Shown: positions 52,339 through 60,700 of the stretch, piece by piece
How positions within the stretch are numbered: position 1 is the first letter of the stretch
Layout: each line of letters starts with the position of its first letter
NCBI GenBank assembly: GCA_964422145.1
Contig: CAYQZV010000004.1
Location: 1 to 64,000 of the forward strand
Length of the DNA: 64,000 nucleotides
Origin: JACNKV01 sp964422145
GTDB taxonomy: Bacteria > Fidelibacterota > Marinisomatia > Marinisomatales > JACNKV01
Direction: 5' to 3'
The notes under the pieces: model-generated
What the model was told of the DNA's origin: nothing
Seen by the model: the letters and a program-made list of their open reading frames with translations, nothing else
Databases searched by the model: none
Program-made: the position numbers and the translations under genes

Positions 52339-53193
52339 TCAGCAAGCCTTTAAATGTACGGGATGAGTTATAAATGTTCGATGTGAGGGGAAACTTGACT
52401 CCGCATGTTTGGCAACAGCTTCTTCATCAAATATTCCAAACACAGCCGAGCCACTCCCCGACAAACTGGCAATCGATGCACCTGATTCTATCAAGCGATC
52501 TTTCATCTCACCAATTTCTGGATATGCTGGAATCACTATTCGTTCAAAGTCATTCTCAAAGAACGGTAAGGATATATTTCTATGTCCTAAACTGAGGGCG
52601 AAGTTACTGCGATCCGGTCGGTTGTCCAAATGCTTTTTTACCTCTCCGTATGCCCACTTTGTATTGATGTGAATCGGAGGGACTACAATTAAATATATCC
52701 CTGAAACCGATTCAGACATTTTAGTTAAGCGATCTCCGATCCCTTCACCGATCTGCGTTCCACCTTTAATAAAAAAAGCTACATCAGCACCAATGGATGC
52801 TCCAATTGTTTCTAACTCAGCATCGGGAATCGACAATTGATACAGTTTGTTCAACCCTTTTAAAACTGTGGCCGCATTCGAGGAACCGCCGCCGAGCCCA
52901 GCTCCAGCGGGGATCACTTTCTCCAAATGGATTGAGACCCCCGCAATTCCTGGATATAATTCTTTCAGTTTAAGAAAAGCCTGAATGCAAAGATTAGAAT
53001 CACCGGTCGGAACCCAATCCTGATCAGAGGATAAACTCCACCCGCTGTCTTGCGGTGTGATGTGTATTGTGTCCGATAGTGAAATCTCTTGGAAGACGGT
53101 AAAAAGATTATGGTATCCATCAGAGCGTTGATCAACGATTTTCAGCCCTGCGTTTATTTTCGCGTTTGAAGGAAGAATCAGCGAAGCGTTCAT
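52339..53193 (-). CDS. ispE: 4-(cytidine 5'-diphospho)-2-C-methyl-D-erythritol kinase
   Basis: A 284-residue GHMP-family kinase, fourth step of the non-mevalonate (MEP) isoprenoid pathway. It phosphorylates the 2-hydroxyl of CDP-methylerythritol. The N-terminal LPSNAKINAGLKIVDQRSDGYHNLFTVFQ holds the conserved Lys and the substrate-contacting region. The ATP loop is IPAGAGLGGGSSNAATVLKGLN. The C-terminal GHMP motif is SLSGSGSAVFGIF. The start overlaps the ispF stop as ATGA. With ispD and ispF it forms a coupled MEP operon. Confidence 0.95.
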   Translation of the reverse strand: MNASLILPSNAKINAGLKIVDQRSDGYHNLFTVFQEISLSDTIHITPQDSGWSLSSDQDWVPTGDSNLCIQAFLKLKELYPGIAGVSIHLEKVIPAGAGLGGGSSNAATVLKGLNKLYQLSIPDAELETIGASIGADVAFFIKGGTQIGEGIGDRLTKMSESVSGIYLIVVPPIHINTKWAYGEVKKHLDNRPDRSNFALSLGHRNISLPFFENDFERIVIPAYPEIGEMKDRLIESGASIASLSGSGSAVFGIFDEEAVAKHAESSFPSHRTFITHPVHLKAC

Positions 53194-53666
53194 CCAGACG
53201 TAACAGTCACAACCGCTTGAGCTGCCCAGCCTTTCCGCTCACCTATATAACCTATATAGTCGGTTGTGGTCGCTTTGATCGACACCATTGATTCATCGAT
53301 CTGTAACGTATAGGCAATTTTATACCGCATTTCGGGAATGTATTGACTTAGCTTTGGAGATTGAAGGATCACAACACTGTCAATATGTTGAATATCAAAT
53401 TCTGCTTGTCTTAGTTTTTGAATCGCTTCAGATAAGAAATACGTGCTTTCTTTATCCTTCCACTCAGAATCACTGCTGGGGAAATAAAAACCGATATCCC
53501 CTAAATTCGCTGCACCAAGCATGGCATCCACAATGGCGTGAATCAATGCATCTCCGTCAGAGTGCCCGACCGACCCCAGATCGCTTGGAATGTCCACACC
53601 GCCAACGACTAAAGATTCCTCTTCGGCTAATGCGTGAGCATCATACCCCATTCCGACTTTTATCAT
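53190..53666 (-). CDS. ispF: 2-C-methyl-D-erythritol 2,4-cyclodiphosphate synthase
   Basis: A 158-residue trimeric enzyme that cyclises CDP-ME phosphate with loss of CMP. Zinc ligands are in GMGYDAHAL (D9, H11) and in the GHSDGDALIHAIVDAMLGAANLGDIG segment (second His near residue 43). The C-terminal TTTDYIGYIGERKGWAAQAVV contains the nucleotide-facing motif. It is coupled to ispD (ATGA overlap at 53663-53666) and to ispE. In several Alphaproteobacteria ispD and ispF are one fused gene; here they remain separate. Confidence 0.96.
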   Translation of the reverse strand: MIKVGMGYDAHALAEEESLVVGGVDIPSDLGSVGHSDGDALIHAIVDAMLGAANLGDIGFYFPSSDSEWKDKESTYFLSEAIQKLRQAEFDIQHIDSVVILQSPKLSQYIPEMRYKIAYTLQIDESMVSIKATTTDYIGYIGERKGWAAQAVVTVTSG

Positions 53667-54373
53667 ACTCTGTCCTCGTTCTTATTCATGACCGCTTCTG
53701 CGATGATCCAGTCTTCCGGCGCGGTGATTTTCATGTTCAATGGAGACCCTTCCACAACCGAAATTTGAAAACCGGATTCCTCCATGATGGCAGATTCGTC
53801 CGTGGCTAAAACAGATGTATTCACCATCGACAGAATCGCTTTTTCAAACGACGTTCTTCTGAAAACCTGCGGTGTTTGTGCAAGCCAAATTGTTTCTCGC
53901 GGAATCGTTCGTTTGATCCGGTCACTTTCGACTTGTTTTACGGTGTCTTTTGCCGGGACGGCAAGGATCGCGCCATCCGCATTTCTGCCAGATTCGATGG
54001 TGTTGAGAATCTGATCGTGAGTGATAAACGGGCGAACCGCATCGTGGATACACACAAAACGGCAAGCATCGCTTAATGCCTTGACGCCATTGTAAACAGA
54101 ATCTTGCCGCCGTGCTCCTCCGGGAACAGCTCGAACGGATTTAGCTGTAGTGACCGACCTCAATTCCCTGTCCGCCTGTGCAATCGCATCTTCGGGCATT
54201 ACCACAACAATTTCAGACACGGCTTCGATGTCCAAAAAAGGGAGCAAGGCATGATAATAGATCGGACGGCCGCTTAAAAGCTTAAATTGTTTTTTCTCCC
54301 CGAACCGGACCCCTGATCCGGCTGCAGGGATAACAACACCAACATCGCTTTTTATGGACTTGTTTTTGATCAT
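53663..54373 (-). CDS. ispD: 2-C-methyl-D-erythritol 4-phosphate cytidylyltransferase
   Basis: A 236-residue cytidylyltransferase of the MEP pathway. The nucleotide-binding loop VVIPAAGSGVRFGEKKQFKLL is near the start. VPGGARRQDSVYNGVKAL and CIHDAVRPFITHDQI carry the conserved substrate residues, and AVPAKDTVK and LAQTPQVFRR follow in normal order. It begins the ispD-ispF-ispE run. About 100 bases of non-coding DNA with a weak inverted repeat (GTTCAGG/CCTGAAC arms) separate it from queA upstream, a possible promoter region. Confidence 0.95.
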   Translation of the reverse strand: MIKNKSIKSDVGVVIPAAGSGVRFGEKKQFKLLSGRPIYYHALLPFLDIEAVSEIVVVMPEDAIAQADRELRSVTTAKSVRAVPGGARRQDSVYNGVKALSDACRFVCIHDAVRPFITHDQILNTIESGRNADGAILAVPAKDTVKQVESDRIKRTIPRETIWLAQTPQVFRRTSFEKAILSMVNTSVLATDESAIMEESGFQISVVEGSPLNMKITAPEDWIIAEAVMNKNEDRV

Positions 54374-54474
54374 TTATTTTAATGTACTCATCAGGGTTCC
54401 GCATCCCCCAAAATATGAAGTCTGGTTCAGGTCGAAACGCACATCTCGGAGTGTGTCGCTCCTTTGATCCTGAA

Positions 54475-55530
54475 CTAGATCAGCAGCATCGCATCCCCGT
54501 AACTGAGGAAACGATATTCATGTTTTTTCGCTTCTCGATAAGCTTTCATCATAAAATCACGATCAGCGAAAGCTGATACCATCATCATTAACGTACTTTT
54601 CGGTTGATGGAAATTGGTGACTAATCCGTCAACCATCTTGAATTCATAAGGTGGATAGATAAATTTGTCTGTCCATCCACGTTTCGGTGTCACCTGAAAC
54701 CCGGAGACCACCACCGTTTCGATCGCACGTACGGTGGATGTCCCGACCGTCACAACTTTTCGACGTTTTTTCTTGGCGCGGTTGATCGCCATGGCCGTTG
54801 CAGGAGACACTTCAAAATATTCTGAATCCATCTGATGCCGATTTAAATCTTCAACCTGAACCGGACGGAATGTGCCCAGTCCGATGTGGAGGGTAACATA
54901 CTCAATCGAAACTCCTTTTTTACGAAGTTTCTTCAATAACCCTTCGGTAAAATGTAGCCCGGCAGTCGGTGCGGCAACCGCACCTCGCTTATCAGCATAG
55001 ACGGTTTGGTAACGGGTTTTATCCTTGGGTTCAGCTTTCCGTTTGATATACGGCGGCAGCGGTGAATTCCCGACGCGATCAATGATATCATAAAGATCTT
55101 TTTCCTTATCATATTCAAACCGAACAACCCGTCCTCCTGAAATCGTGTTGTCAATCACATCACAATGAACGGATTTTGAAAAGATCAGTTTATTTCCGAT
55201 TCGTACTTTTCTTGCCGGCTTGACCATCACTTCCCATAAGTCATTTCCAAGTTCCCGTAACAGGAAAACTTCAACAATGGCATCGGTTTTATCTTTTTCT
55301 GCATAGAGTCTGGCCGGGAATACTTTTGTATTGTTTAGTAGGAGCAAATCTCCTTTTCGCATATAGTCAACGATATTAAAGAATTTCCGATGCTCGATGG
55401 TTTTTTCTTTTCGGTTCACGACCATGAGTTTTGAAAAATCTCTGCGTTGAGCTGGATATTCAGCAATATACTTGTCCGGTAACGGATAATCAAAATCGGC
55501 TAGTTTATATTTTTTCTTTTTAGTAATCAT
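54475..55530 (-). CDS. queA: S-adenosylmethionine:tRNA ribosyltransferase-isomerase
   Basis: A 351-residue enzyme that adds the epoxycyclopentane part of queuosine to tRNA. The N-terminal DFDYPLPDKYIAEYPAQRRDFSKLMVVNR is characteristic. FPARLYAEK, VAAPTAGLHFTEGLL, VTLHIGLGTFRPV and FHQPKSTLMMMVSAF complete the family set. Length is normal. The start overlaps the ruvB stop by 11 bases, a common arrangement (ruvB-queA) in many bacteria. No other queuosine genes lie in this window. Confidence 0.95.
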   Translation of the reverse strand: MITKKKKYKLADFDYPLPDKYIAEYPAQRRDFSKLMVVNRKEKTIEHRKFFNIVDYMRKGDLLLLNNTKVFPARLYAEKDKTDAIVEVFLLRELGNDLWEVMVKPARKVRIGNKLIFSKSVHCDVIDNTISGGRVVRFEYDKEKDLYDIIDRVGNSPLPPYIKRKAEPKDKTRYQTVYADKRGAVAAPTAGLHFTEGLLKKLRKKGVSIEYVTLHIGLGTFRPVQVEDLNRHQMDSEYFEVSPATAMAINRAKKKRRKVVTVGTSTVRAIETVVVSGFQVTPKRGWTDKFIYPPYEFKMVDGLVTNFHQPKSTLMMMVSAFADRDFMMKAYREAKKHEYRFLSYGDAMLLI

Positions 55531-56551
55531 TAAACAGTCCTTGTTGAAGTTGAGTTGGAGTTTTCCCCAATAATGTATAGGCTTTTTCTAGAGCAATTCT
55601 TCCCCGGGTCGTCCGCTGGACAAATCCCTCTTTAATGAGGAAGGGCTCATAAACATCTTCTACGGTGGTTGGATCTTCGCTTACCGCGACGGCCAGTGAA
55701 CTTACGCCCACCGGACCACCGTTAAATTTATCAATCAGCACGGATAAGATCTTCCGATCCATGCTGTCCAGACCATTTTTATCAATTCCGAGTGTGTCCA
55801 TAGAGGCAATTGCCACATCACGGTTGATCACGCCATTGGCTTTTACATCTGCATAATCTCTTGCACGTCTGAGAATGCGGTTGGCGATTCTGGGTGTTCC
55901 GCGGGATCTTCCGGCAATTTCCATTGCTCCGTTATCGGTAATCTTTACCTCTAAGATTTCTGCAGATCGAGTTACGATATGAAATAAGTCTTTCGCATCA
56001 TAATAATCCACTCGAAGCACAATTCCAAACCGATCCCGCAACGGTGACGTTAAATTTCCCATCCGGGTTGTAGCGCCAATCAGTGTAAACGGCTCAACGC
56101 TTAACTGAACACTGCGCGCACTTGGACCTTTATCGATCATGATGTCAATACTGTAGTCTTCCATTGCAGAATACAGATATTCTTCGACCACACTGTTCAG
56201 GCGATGAATCTCATCAATGAAAAACACATCTCTGCTTTTTAGGTTGGTCAACATCCCGGCAAGGTCCCCGGCTCGATCAATTACAGGTCCGGAAGAGGGT
56301 TTGATATTCACGATCAGTTCTTTTGCAATGATGTTAGCCAACGTGGTTTTTCCCAGTCCGGGAGGGCCGAATAAAAGAACATGATCCAAAGAATCACCGC
56401 GTTGATTTGCAGCTTTGATATATAGTTTTAAATTATCCACCAGCTCTTTTTGTCCAATAAAATCATCAAAATGAGATGGTCGCAAAGAGCGTTCGATGAC
56501 GATATCTTCATCGAACGGAGTTGGGTCTGTAATATGTATTTCTGTTGTCAT
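55520..56551 (-). CDS. ruvB: Holliday junction branch migration helicase RuvB
   Basis: A 343-residue AAA+ ATPase motor that, with RuvA, moves Holliday junctions. LRPSHFDDFIGQKELVDNLK opens the protein. Walker A is LLFGPPGLGKTTLANII, Walker B is VFFIDEIHRL, sensor 1 is TLIGATTRMG, and the arginine finger region is SPLRDRFGI. The C-terminal winged helix includes YEPFLIKEGFVQRTTRGR. Length is standard. It is the first gene of the minus-strand block and divergent from the FabI-like SDR gene; about 137 bases separate them. Confidence 0.96.
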   Translation of the reverse strand: MTTEIHITDPTPFDEDIVIERSLRPSHFDDFIGQKELVDNLKLYIKAANQRGDSLDHVLLFGPPGLGKTTLANIIAKELIVNIKPSSGPVIDRAGDLAGMLTNLKSRDVFFIDEIHRLNSVVEEYLYSAMEDYSIDIMIDKGPSARSVQLSVEPFTLIGATTRMGNLTSPLRDRFGIVLRVDYYDAKDLFHIVTRSAEILEVKITDNGAMEIAGRSRGTPRIANRILRRARDYADVKANGVINRDVAIASMDTLGIDKNGLDSMDRKILSVLIDKFNGGPVGVSSLAVAVSEDPTTVEDVYEPFLIKEGFVQRTTRGRIALEKAYTLLGKTPTQLQQGLFNDY

Positions 56552-56688
56552 TCGTCAAAACAAAAAAAATTGCCGCAAAATCAGGGTTGAAGATAAGAAT
56601 CCAATCGAGGGGTTTCCAAACAGTTAATGGTTTTTCTTGTACTTCCATTGCAGATAATCTATATTTCCGCCCTTAATCAGGAGTAAAT

Positions 56689-57474
56689 ATGAAAGAATGG
56701 GTTCTTATTTTAGGATGTTCAACCGGACACGGCGGAGCAACAGCAAAACGTTTAGCTGAGGATGGCTATGGTATTCTTGGGTTTCATTTTGATCGAAGTG
56801 AAGTTCGTAGAAAAGCTCAAGCATTTAAAGAAGAATTAGAAGAAATCAACGGCGGACGTGTACATTTTTGGAATGTGAATGCGGCTGCGATCGAAACAAT
56901 GGATGAGTATATTCCGATCATTAAAGACATTATTGGAGATTCTACATTAAAGCTGCTACTGCATTCCATCGCCTTCGGTACAACCATGGATCTGCTGGGA
57001 GAAAAACACGTATCCCGCAAACAAATGGACATGACCGTTCATGTTATGGGAACATCCTTATTATATTGGACTCAAAAACTTCATGATGCCGGAATGCTCG
57101 GCGATGGCTCCCGTGTGATGGGATTCACCAGTGAAGGAAACTATGTTGCCATGGAGGGTTACGGCCCGGTTTCAGTAGCAAAAGTTGCGATGGAAGCGAT
57201 CATCCGGCAAATCGGTTGGGAACTCGGACGGTTCGGAATCACGGCCAATTCCATTCAGGCGGGTGTAACACCTACGCGTGCGCTGACAAAAATATCCGAT
57301 CGATGGGAAGACTGGGTTGAGCGAACTGAATATCGTAATCCGATGAGACGGACAACTACTCCTGAAGATGTTGCGGGAACGGTATCTCTGCTTTTACGCA
57401 AGGAAGCTGATTTTATCAACTGTTCAACGATTTACTGTGACGGCGGCGAACACCGATCCGGGAGAATTTATTAA
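56689..57474 (+). CDS. FabI-like short-chain dehydrogenase (enoyl-ACP reductase type)
   Basis: A 261-residue SDR. The nucleotide-binding start is LILGCSTGHGGATAKRLAEDG. The catalytic pair is Y158 and K165 with six residues between, the spacing of FabI/InhA enoyl-ACP reductases, not the YxxxK of classic SDRs. HSIAFGTTMDLLG resembles the FabI substrate loop, and a C-terminal NCSTIYCDGGEHRSGR closes the fold. It probably reduces an enoyl thioester in fatty-acid synthesis, but the glycine motif is not that of typical FabI (GxxxxxSIAxG), so another reductase role is possible. AGGAG precedes the ATG. It is a single gene, convergent with the next. Confidence 0.75.
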   Translation: MKEWVLILGCSTGHGGATAKRLAEDGYGILGFHFDRSEVRRKAQAFKEELEEINGGRVHFWNVNAAAIETMDEYIPIIKDIIGDSTLKLLLHSIAFGTTMDLLGEKHVSRKQMDMTVHVMGTSLLYWTQKLHDAGMLGDGSRVMGFTSEGNYVAMEGYGPVSVAKVAMEAIIRQIGWELGRFGITANSIQAGVTPTRALTKISDRWEDWVERTEYRNPMRRTTTPEDVAGTVSLLLRKEADFINCSTIYCDGGEHRSGRIY

Positions 57475-57487
57475 AAGCGTTTTCTCG

Positions 57488-58111
57488 TTATTTTCCGTGG
57501 ACTAAGAATCCGCCGTAATGACCAATCGTTGAGATAATTCCCAACGATGCGATTTGCAACACTACATATAACGAGTAGACCGCTGAGAATCCCGGTTCTG
57601 CAAAAATTCTCAATCCAATAGCAACAGACAGAACAATAAAAAGAGCGAAAGATAATCGTATCTTTTTCGTGATGATTGTATACGTTCTACCTCTATACTT
57701 ACGCTTCCAGTCTACCAATCCCGTTAAGAACGTTGCCAATCCGCCGATAAAGGAAATCAGAAGCAGCCAGTAGCCGATCCATTCAAACTCAGCCGCTTTT
57801 AACGACCAGGTGTTCTGCTGATACAGATAAAAGAAAAAGGCGATCACGTTTGAAAGGAATGCCAACGGCAGTAATCCAATGGAAAAATGCGTTGCGATTG
57901 TATGGAGGCGAAACATCGGTTGCGGACGTTTAATCTCTACATTATGCACAATCGGGATTTTATGCCCGTTTGATTCCGTCACTTCCAAAACTGCGCCGCA
58001 AAGCGGGCACACAACCAATCCATTCTCATCTACATCGTGCATATGGAGTTCCAAATGACAGATGGGACACACAAATCGGTTTTTTCTGGCTTTCAGTTTT
58101 CGGTTATTCAT
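57488..58111 (-). CDS. zinc-ribbon/rubredoxin-like membrane protein (DUF2231-like)
   Basis: 207 residues. An N-terminal metal knuckle pair, CPIC and CPLC 15 residues apart, lies within about 15-45 and could bind zinc or iron. After a linker (FRLHTIATHFSIGLLPLAF) come four membrane helices (about 82-205), with histidines in the first and last (GHYGGFLVHGK at the C-terminus). The His-rich four-helix pattern resembles DUF2231 proteins, sometimes joined to rubredoxin-like domains. The ATG overlaps the acyl-CoA dehydrogenase stop as ATGA. A second four-helix protein lies on the other side of that gene. An electron-transfer role for the trio is a guess. Confidence 0.65.
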   Translation of the reverse strand: MNNRKLKARKNRFVCPICHLELHMHDVDENGLVVCPLCGAVLEVTESNGHKIPIVHNVEIKRPQPMFRLHTIATHFSIGLLPLAFLSNVIAFFFYLYQQNTWSLKAAEFEWIGYWLLLISFIGGLATFLTGLVDWKRKYRGRTYTIITKKIRLSFALFIVLSVAIGLRIFAEPGFSAVYSLYVVLQIASLGIISTIGHYGGFLVHGK

Positions 58112-59241
58112 CGCATCCTCATTAAACTGGCGACAATGATTGTGCGTTGAATTTCGCTTGTACCTTCATATATTTGGAAGATCTTGGCATCCCGCATCAG
58201 TTTTTCCATCGGGACTTCCATTGAATATCCGTATCCGCCCATAATTTGAACAGCATCCACGGTGGCTTTCATACAATAATCGGCTGCATAAGCTTTTGCC
58301 ATCGCAGATTCTTTTGTATTTGGTAGTCCATTGTCATACAACCATGCGGATTTCCATGTGAGTAAACGCGCGGTTTCAACATGCATGGCGATGTCAGCCA
58401 GTTTAAAACTAACACCTTGATACTTTATGATCTTTTTGTTAAAACATTTCCGGCGTTTTGCGTAAGCCAGTGCATGTTCTAGTGCTGCGCGGGCGACACC
58501 CACTGCGGCAGCGGCCACCAACGGACGCGAGTAATCAAATGTTTTCATGGCGATCTTAAATCCGTCCCCTTCTTTCCAAAGAACATTTTTGGCCGGGACA
58601 TGCACATCTTCGAACGCAACACGAACCGTATTGGATGCGTGTTGTCCCAAATTCTCTTCCTTCGGGCCGCGAATGACTCCCGGAGAATCTGCATCAACAA
58701 TAAATCCGGTAGGGCCGTTTTCTGTCTTGGCTAGAACAAAATACCAGCTGGCAACACCGCCGCCGGTTATCCACCATTTTAATCCGTTAATGACATAGGT
58801 GTCATCATTGATCTTTGTAGCGGTTGTTGAAAGCCGAGAGACATCCGATCCTGCATCCGGCTCGGTGACGGCATAAGATGCAAACATCGGTTTTTCCGCC
58901 ATCGGTTGAAGGAATCGTCGTTTTTGATCTTCATTCCCTGCAATAATTACCGGTCCTTGAGCCAGTGAGTTGGCATCTAAAGCGATTCCGATCCCGCTGC
59001 AGGCTGCAGCAATTTCTTCTGCGATAATACAGGTTTCAAGACTTCCTCGCCCGGGACCGCCGAATTCTTTGGGAATATGAGAATTTAAAAATCCTTCTTT
59101 CCATGCCTGTTTCGCAATTTCATACGGAAATTCTCCCGTGCGGTCATGTTCGGCAGCAGCCGGAGCAACTATATCTTTGGCGAATTTTTTTGCCCGCGAT
59201 TGTAATTCCAGGTGTTCGGGTGATAAACTAAAATCAATCAT
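58108..59241 (-). CDS. acyl-CoA dehydrogenase
   Basis: A 377-residue flavoenzyme that oxidises acyl-CoA to enoyl-CoA. The order is normal: N-terminal helices (IPKEFGGPGRGSLETCIIAEEIA), then the FAD loop YAVTEPDAGSDVSRL and WWITGGGVASWYFV, then C-terminal QIMGGYGYSMEVPMEKLMRDAKIFQIYEGTSEIQR with catalytic Glu E359. Usual partners are electron-transfer flavoproteins, but no etf genes are seen here. Instead the gene overlaps, at both ends, genes for four-helix membrane proteins with histidines, which may accept its electrons at the membrane (inference). The chain length it prefers is unknown. Confidence 0.92.
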   Translation of the reverse strand: MIDFSLSPEHLELQSRAKKFAKDIVAPAAAEHDRTGEFPYEIAKQAWKEGFLNSHIPKEFGGPGRGSLETCIIAEEIAAACSGIGIALDANSLAQGPVIIAGNEDQKRRFLQPMAEKPMFASYAVTEPDAGSDVSRLSTTATKINDDTYVINGLKWWITGGGVASWYFVLAKTENGPTGFIVDADSPGVIRGPKEENLGQHASNTVRVAFEDVHVPAKNVLWKEGDGFKIAMKTFDYSRPLVAAAAVGVARAALEHALAYAKRRKCFNKKIIKYQGVSFKLADIAMHVETARLLTWKSAWLYDNGLPNTKESAMAKAYAADYCMKATVDAVQIMGGYGYSMEVPMEKLMRDAKIFQIYEGTSEIQRTIIVASLMRMR

Positions 59242-59737
59242 TGTCTTCTACCTCTTTTAATGTTTGAAGGGTTTGAGAAAGAATGTCAAAATCAGGCTGG
59301 TTCTCTTCGTTTTTCGCATAGGATAATTTCCCGCCGTACCGACCTTGGGTTGAAATCAAGCCGATTACCATAATCCATGCAACGAGAACAGGTTGAAGAA
59401 CCCAGATGGATAGGTTGACCGTTAAAGAATACGGCAATGGTAAAAACAGATTCGGGAGAGTGGTTATCAGACTGGCTATCAACAATGCGGAGAGGAGTAA
59501 CTTCCGTTTAAAAGACGGAAACCAGTTCGCATGCTTTTTCTTGCGCTCCAGAACTCCGGTTCCCAGCGAGATCAACGATGTCACCAATGAAACGATGACT
59601 AAATAGATCACTGCGGTCTGATAAACCGGATTACCCTTAAACCAAAATAACGCATAGGTTATTGCAGCCAAAGGAATTGTAGCACAGGGGGCATGGACAA
59701 CCATCGAATGTAAATGGAGTTTGCTTTTATTCATCAT
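59234..59737 (-). CDS. four-helix membrane protein (DUF2231-like)
   Basis: 167 residues with four membrane helices (about 15-140). The N-terminal KLHLHSMVVHAPCATIPLAAI has His residues at the membrane edge, as in DUF2231 proteins, which can carry heme. After the last helix comes STQGRYGGKLSY, matching in position the GHYGGFLVHGK end of the other membrane protein of this operon. The last eight bases overlap the acyl-CoA dehydrogenase start. It is the first gene of the trio. The ligand (heme or none) cannot be told from sequence alone. Confidence 0.6.
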   Translation of the reverse strand: MMNKSKLHLHSMVVHAPCATIPLAAITYALFWFKGNPVYQTAVIYLVIVSLVTSLISLGTGVLERKKKHANWFPSFKRKLLLSALLIASLITTLPNLFLPLPYSLTVNLSIWVLQPVLVAWIMVIGLISTQGRYGGKLSYAKNEENQPDFDILSQTLQTLKEVEDND

Positions 59738-59794
59738 AAAAATTGATCGTGCTGTTTGGGTTATTGAAAGGAAAGATTAAAATGAAATTGAAAC

Positions 59795-60181
59795 TCAAGA
59801 GTCCACAGGAAGAGAGTTCAGGATGATCCGTTTTTGGATCAGCTCTAAGAGTTCAAAGTGTTCTTGAGTCGGCTGGAGATCAAAACAAAGTTCCGCTTCA
59901 TCCAGTGCGGCTTTCCACCAGCCTTTTTTTGTATACACAATGGCCATGTTATAATGAGCACTGCTCAGAATACGAAATTGCTCACGTGTCATGGATTGAT
60001 GATTTGATGAAGAAAGTCGGATCACTTCGCGGAATTCAAGAACGGCTTCGCTCCATAATCCTTTTTGAGCATACCATTTCCCCAGCTCCAGATGCCGTTC
60101 GGGATTCTCATTACAGCCGATCAGAAAAAACAGGATCGGTAAAACGAGAATGAAGTGCTTGATTTTTCTTTTGATTTTCAT
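59795..60181 (-). CDS. small TPR lipoprotein
   Basis: 128 residues. A basic start and hydrophobic stretch end in the lipobox FLIGC. Two to three TPR-like helix pairs follow: LELGKWYAQKGLWSEAVLEFREVIRL, then AHYNMAIVYTKKGWWKAALDEAELCFDL. It probably sits in the outer membrane and binds another protein through the repeats. There is no partner gene in close contact; the next gene in the same direction is the acyl-CoA dehydrogenase trio 58 bases on, so co-transcription is possible. No function is assigned. Confidence 0.75.
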   Translation of the reverse strand: MKIKRKIKHFILVLPILFFLIGCNENPERHLELGKWYAQKGLWSEAVLEFREVIRLSSSNHQSMTREQFRILSSAHYNMAIVYTKKGWWKAALDEAELCFDLQPTQEHFELLELIQKRIILNSLPVDS

Positions 60182-60258
60182 TAGAAGCTAGTCGGAAGTT
60201 TCATCAAATCACCGTCTACATGCAAGTAAAAGATTGTATGAAAACGGAGTCATTTGGT

Positions 60259-60693
60259 CTAAACCGCGAGGAGTTTCATCATTTTAAAATGGCTTTCGGT
60301 CTCCTCATACGTTTCAAAGCCGTACCGTTCATACAGTGCTTTTGCAGGATTGGTAATAAAAACTTCTAAATATAACCCATTGAATCCGTTTTTTATGCTG
60401 ATGCTTTCACAGTGATTTAGAATGCGGCTGCCAATCCCCTTCATTTGATAATCAGGTAAAATTTGAATGTTGGCGATATGGGCTTTTTTCGATTGATGAA
60501 GAACAAAAAATCCGGCTTTTTTCCCGTCAAATAAAATGATCCATGTTGAGCTTGGATTAAAATCGCGTTGAAATATTTCTGAGTTCCATCCACCCCAATA
60601 CTGATCAATATATGAGATCATATTCTCGCGATGCAAGTCATGAACGAAGAGGTAATCATCTTCGGTGGAAGGTACGAATTCAATCCGTCGCAT
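60259..60693 (-). CDS. GNAT-family N-acetyltransferase
   Basis: A 144-residue acetyl-CoA-dependent acyltransferase. The acetyl-CoA loop is in IQILPDYQMKGIGSRILNHCE (Q-x-x-G-x-G), with TWIILFDGKKAGFFVLHQS before it and YLEVFITNPAKALYERYGFETYE after it, the usual GNAT end. The substrate is unknown; small GNATs of this type act on amines or protein N-termini. It starts seven bases after the MFS transporter gene, so the two are likely co-transcribed with the EamA gene upstream. Confidence 0.85.
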   Translation of the reverse strand: MRRIEFVPSTEDDYLFVHDLHRENMISYIDQYWGGWNSEIFQRDFNPSSTWIILFDGKKAGFFVLHQSKKAHIANIQILPDYQMKGIGSRILNHCESISIKNGFNGLYLEVFITNPAKALYERYGFETYEETESHFKMMKLLAV

Positions 60694-60700
60694 AATTATA

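Noticed and set aside
53288..53809. 173-residue plus-strand frame across ispF and ispD
   Set aside because: Antisense to two coupled, well-conserved pathway genes; composition is rich in Arg, His and Cys as expected of a shadow.
54425..54475. Inverted GTTCAGG/CCTGAAC arms between queA and ispD as a riboswitch or terminator
   Set aside because: The 7-base arms are 37 bases apart with no conserved inner fold that I could find, and no T tract; it lies before ispD, not before queA, so a queuosine-type riboswitch makes no sense.
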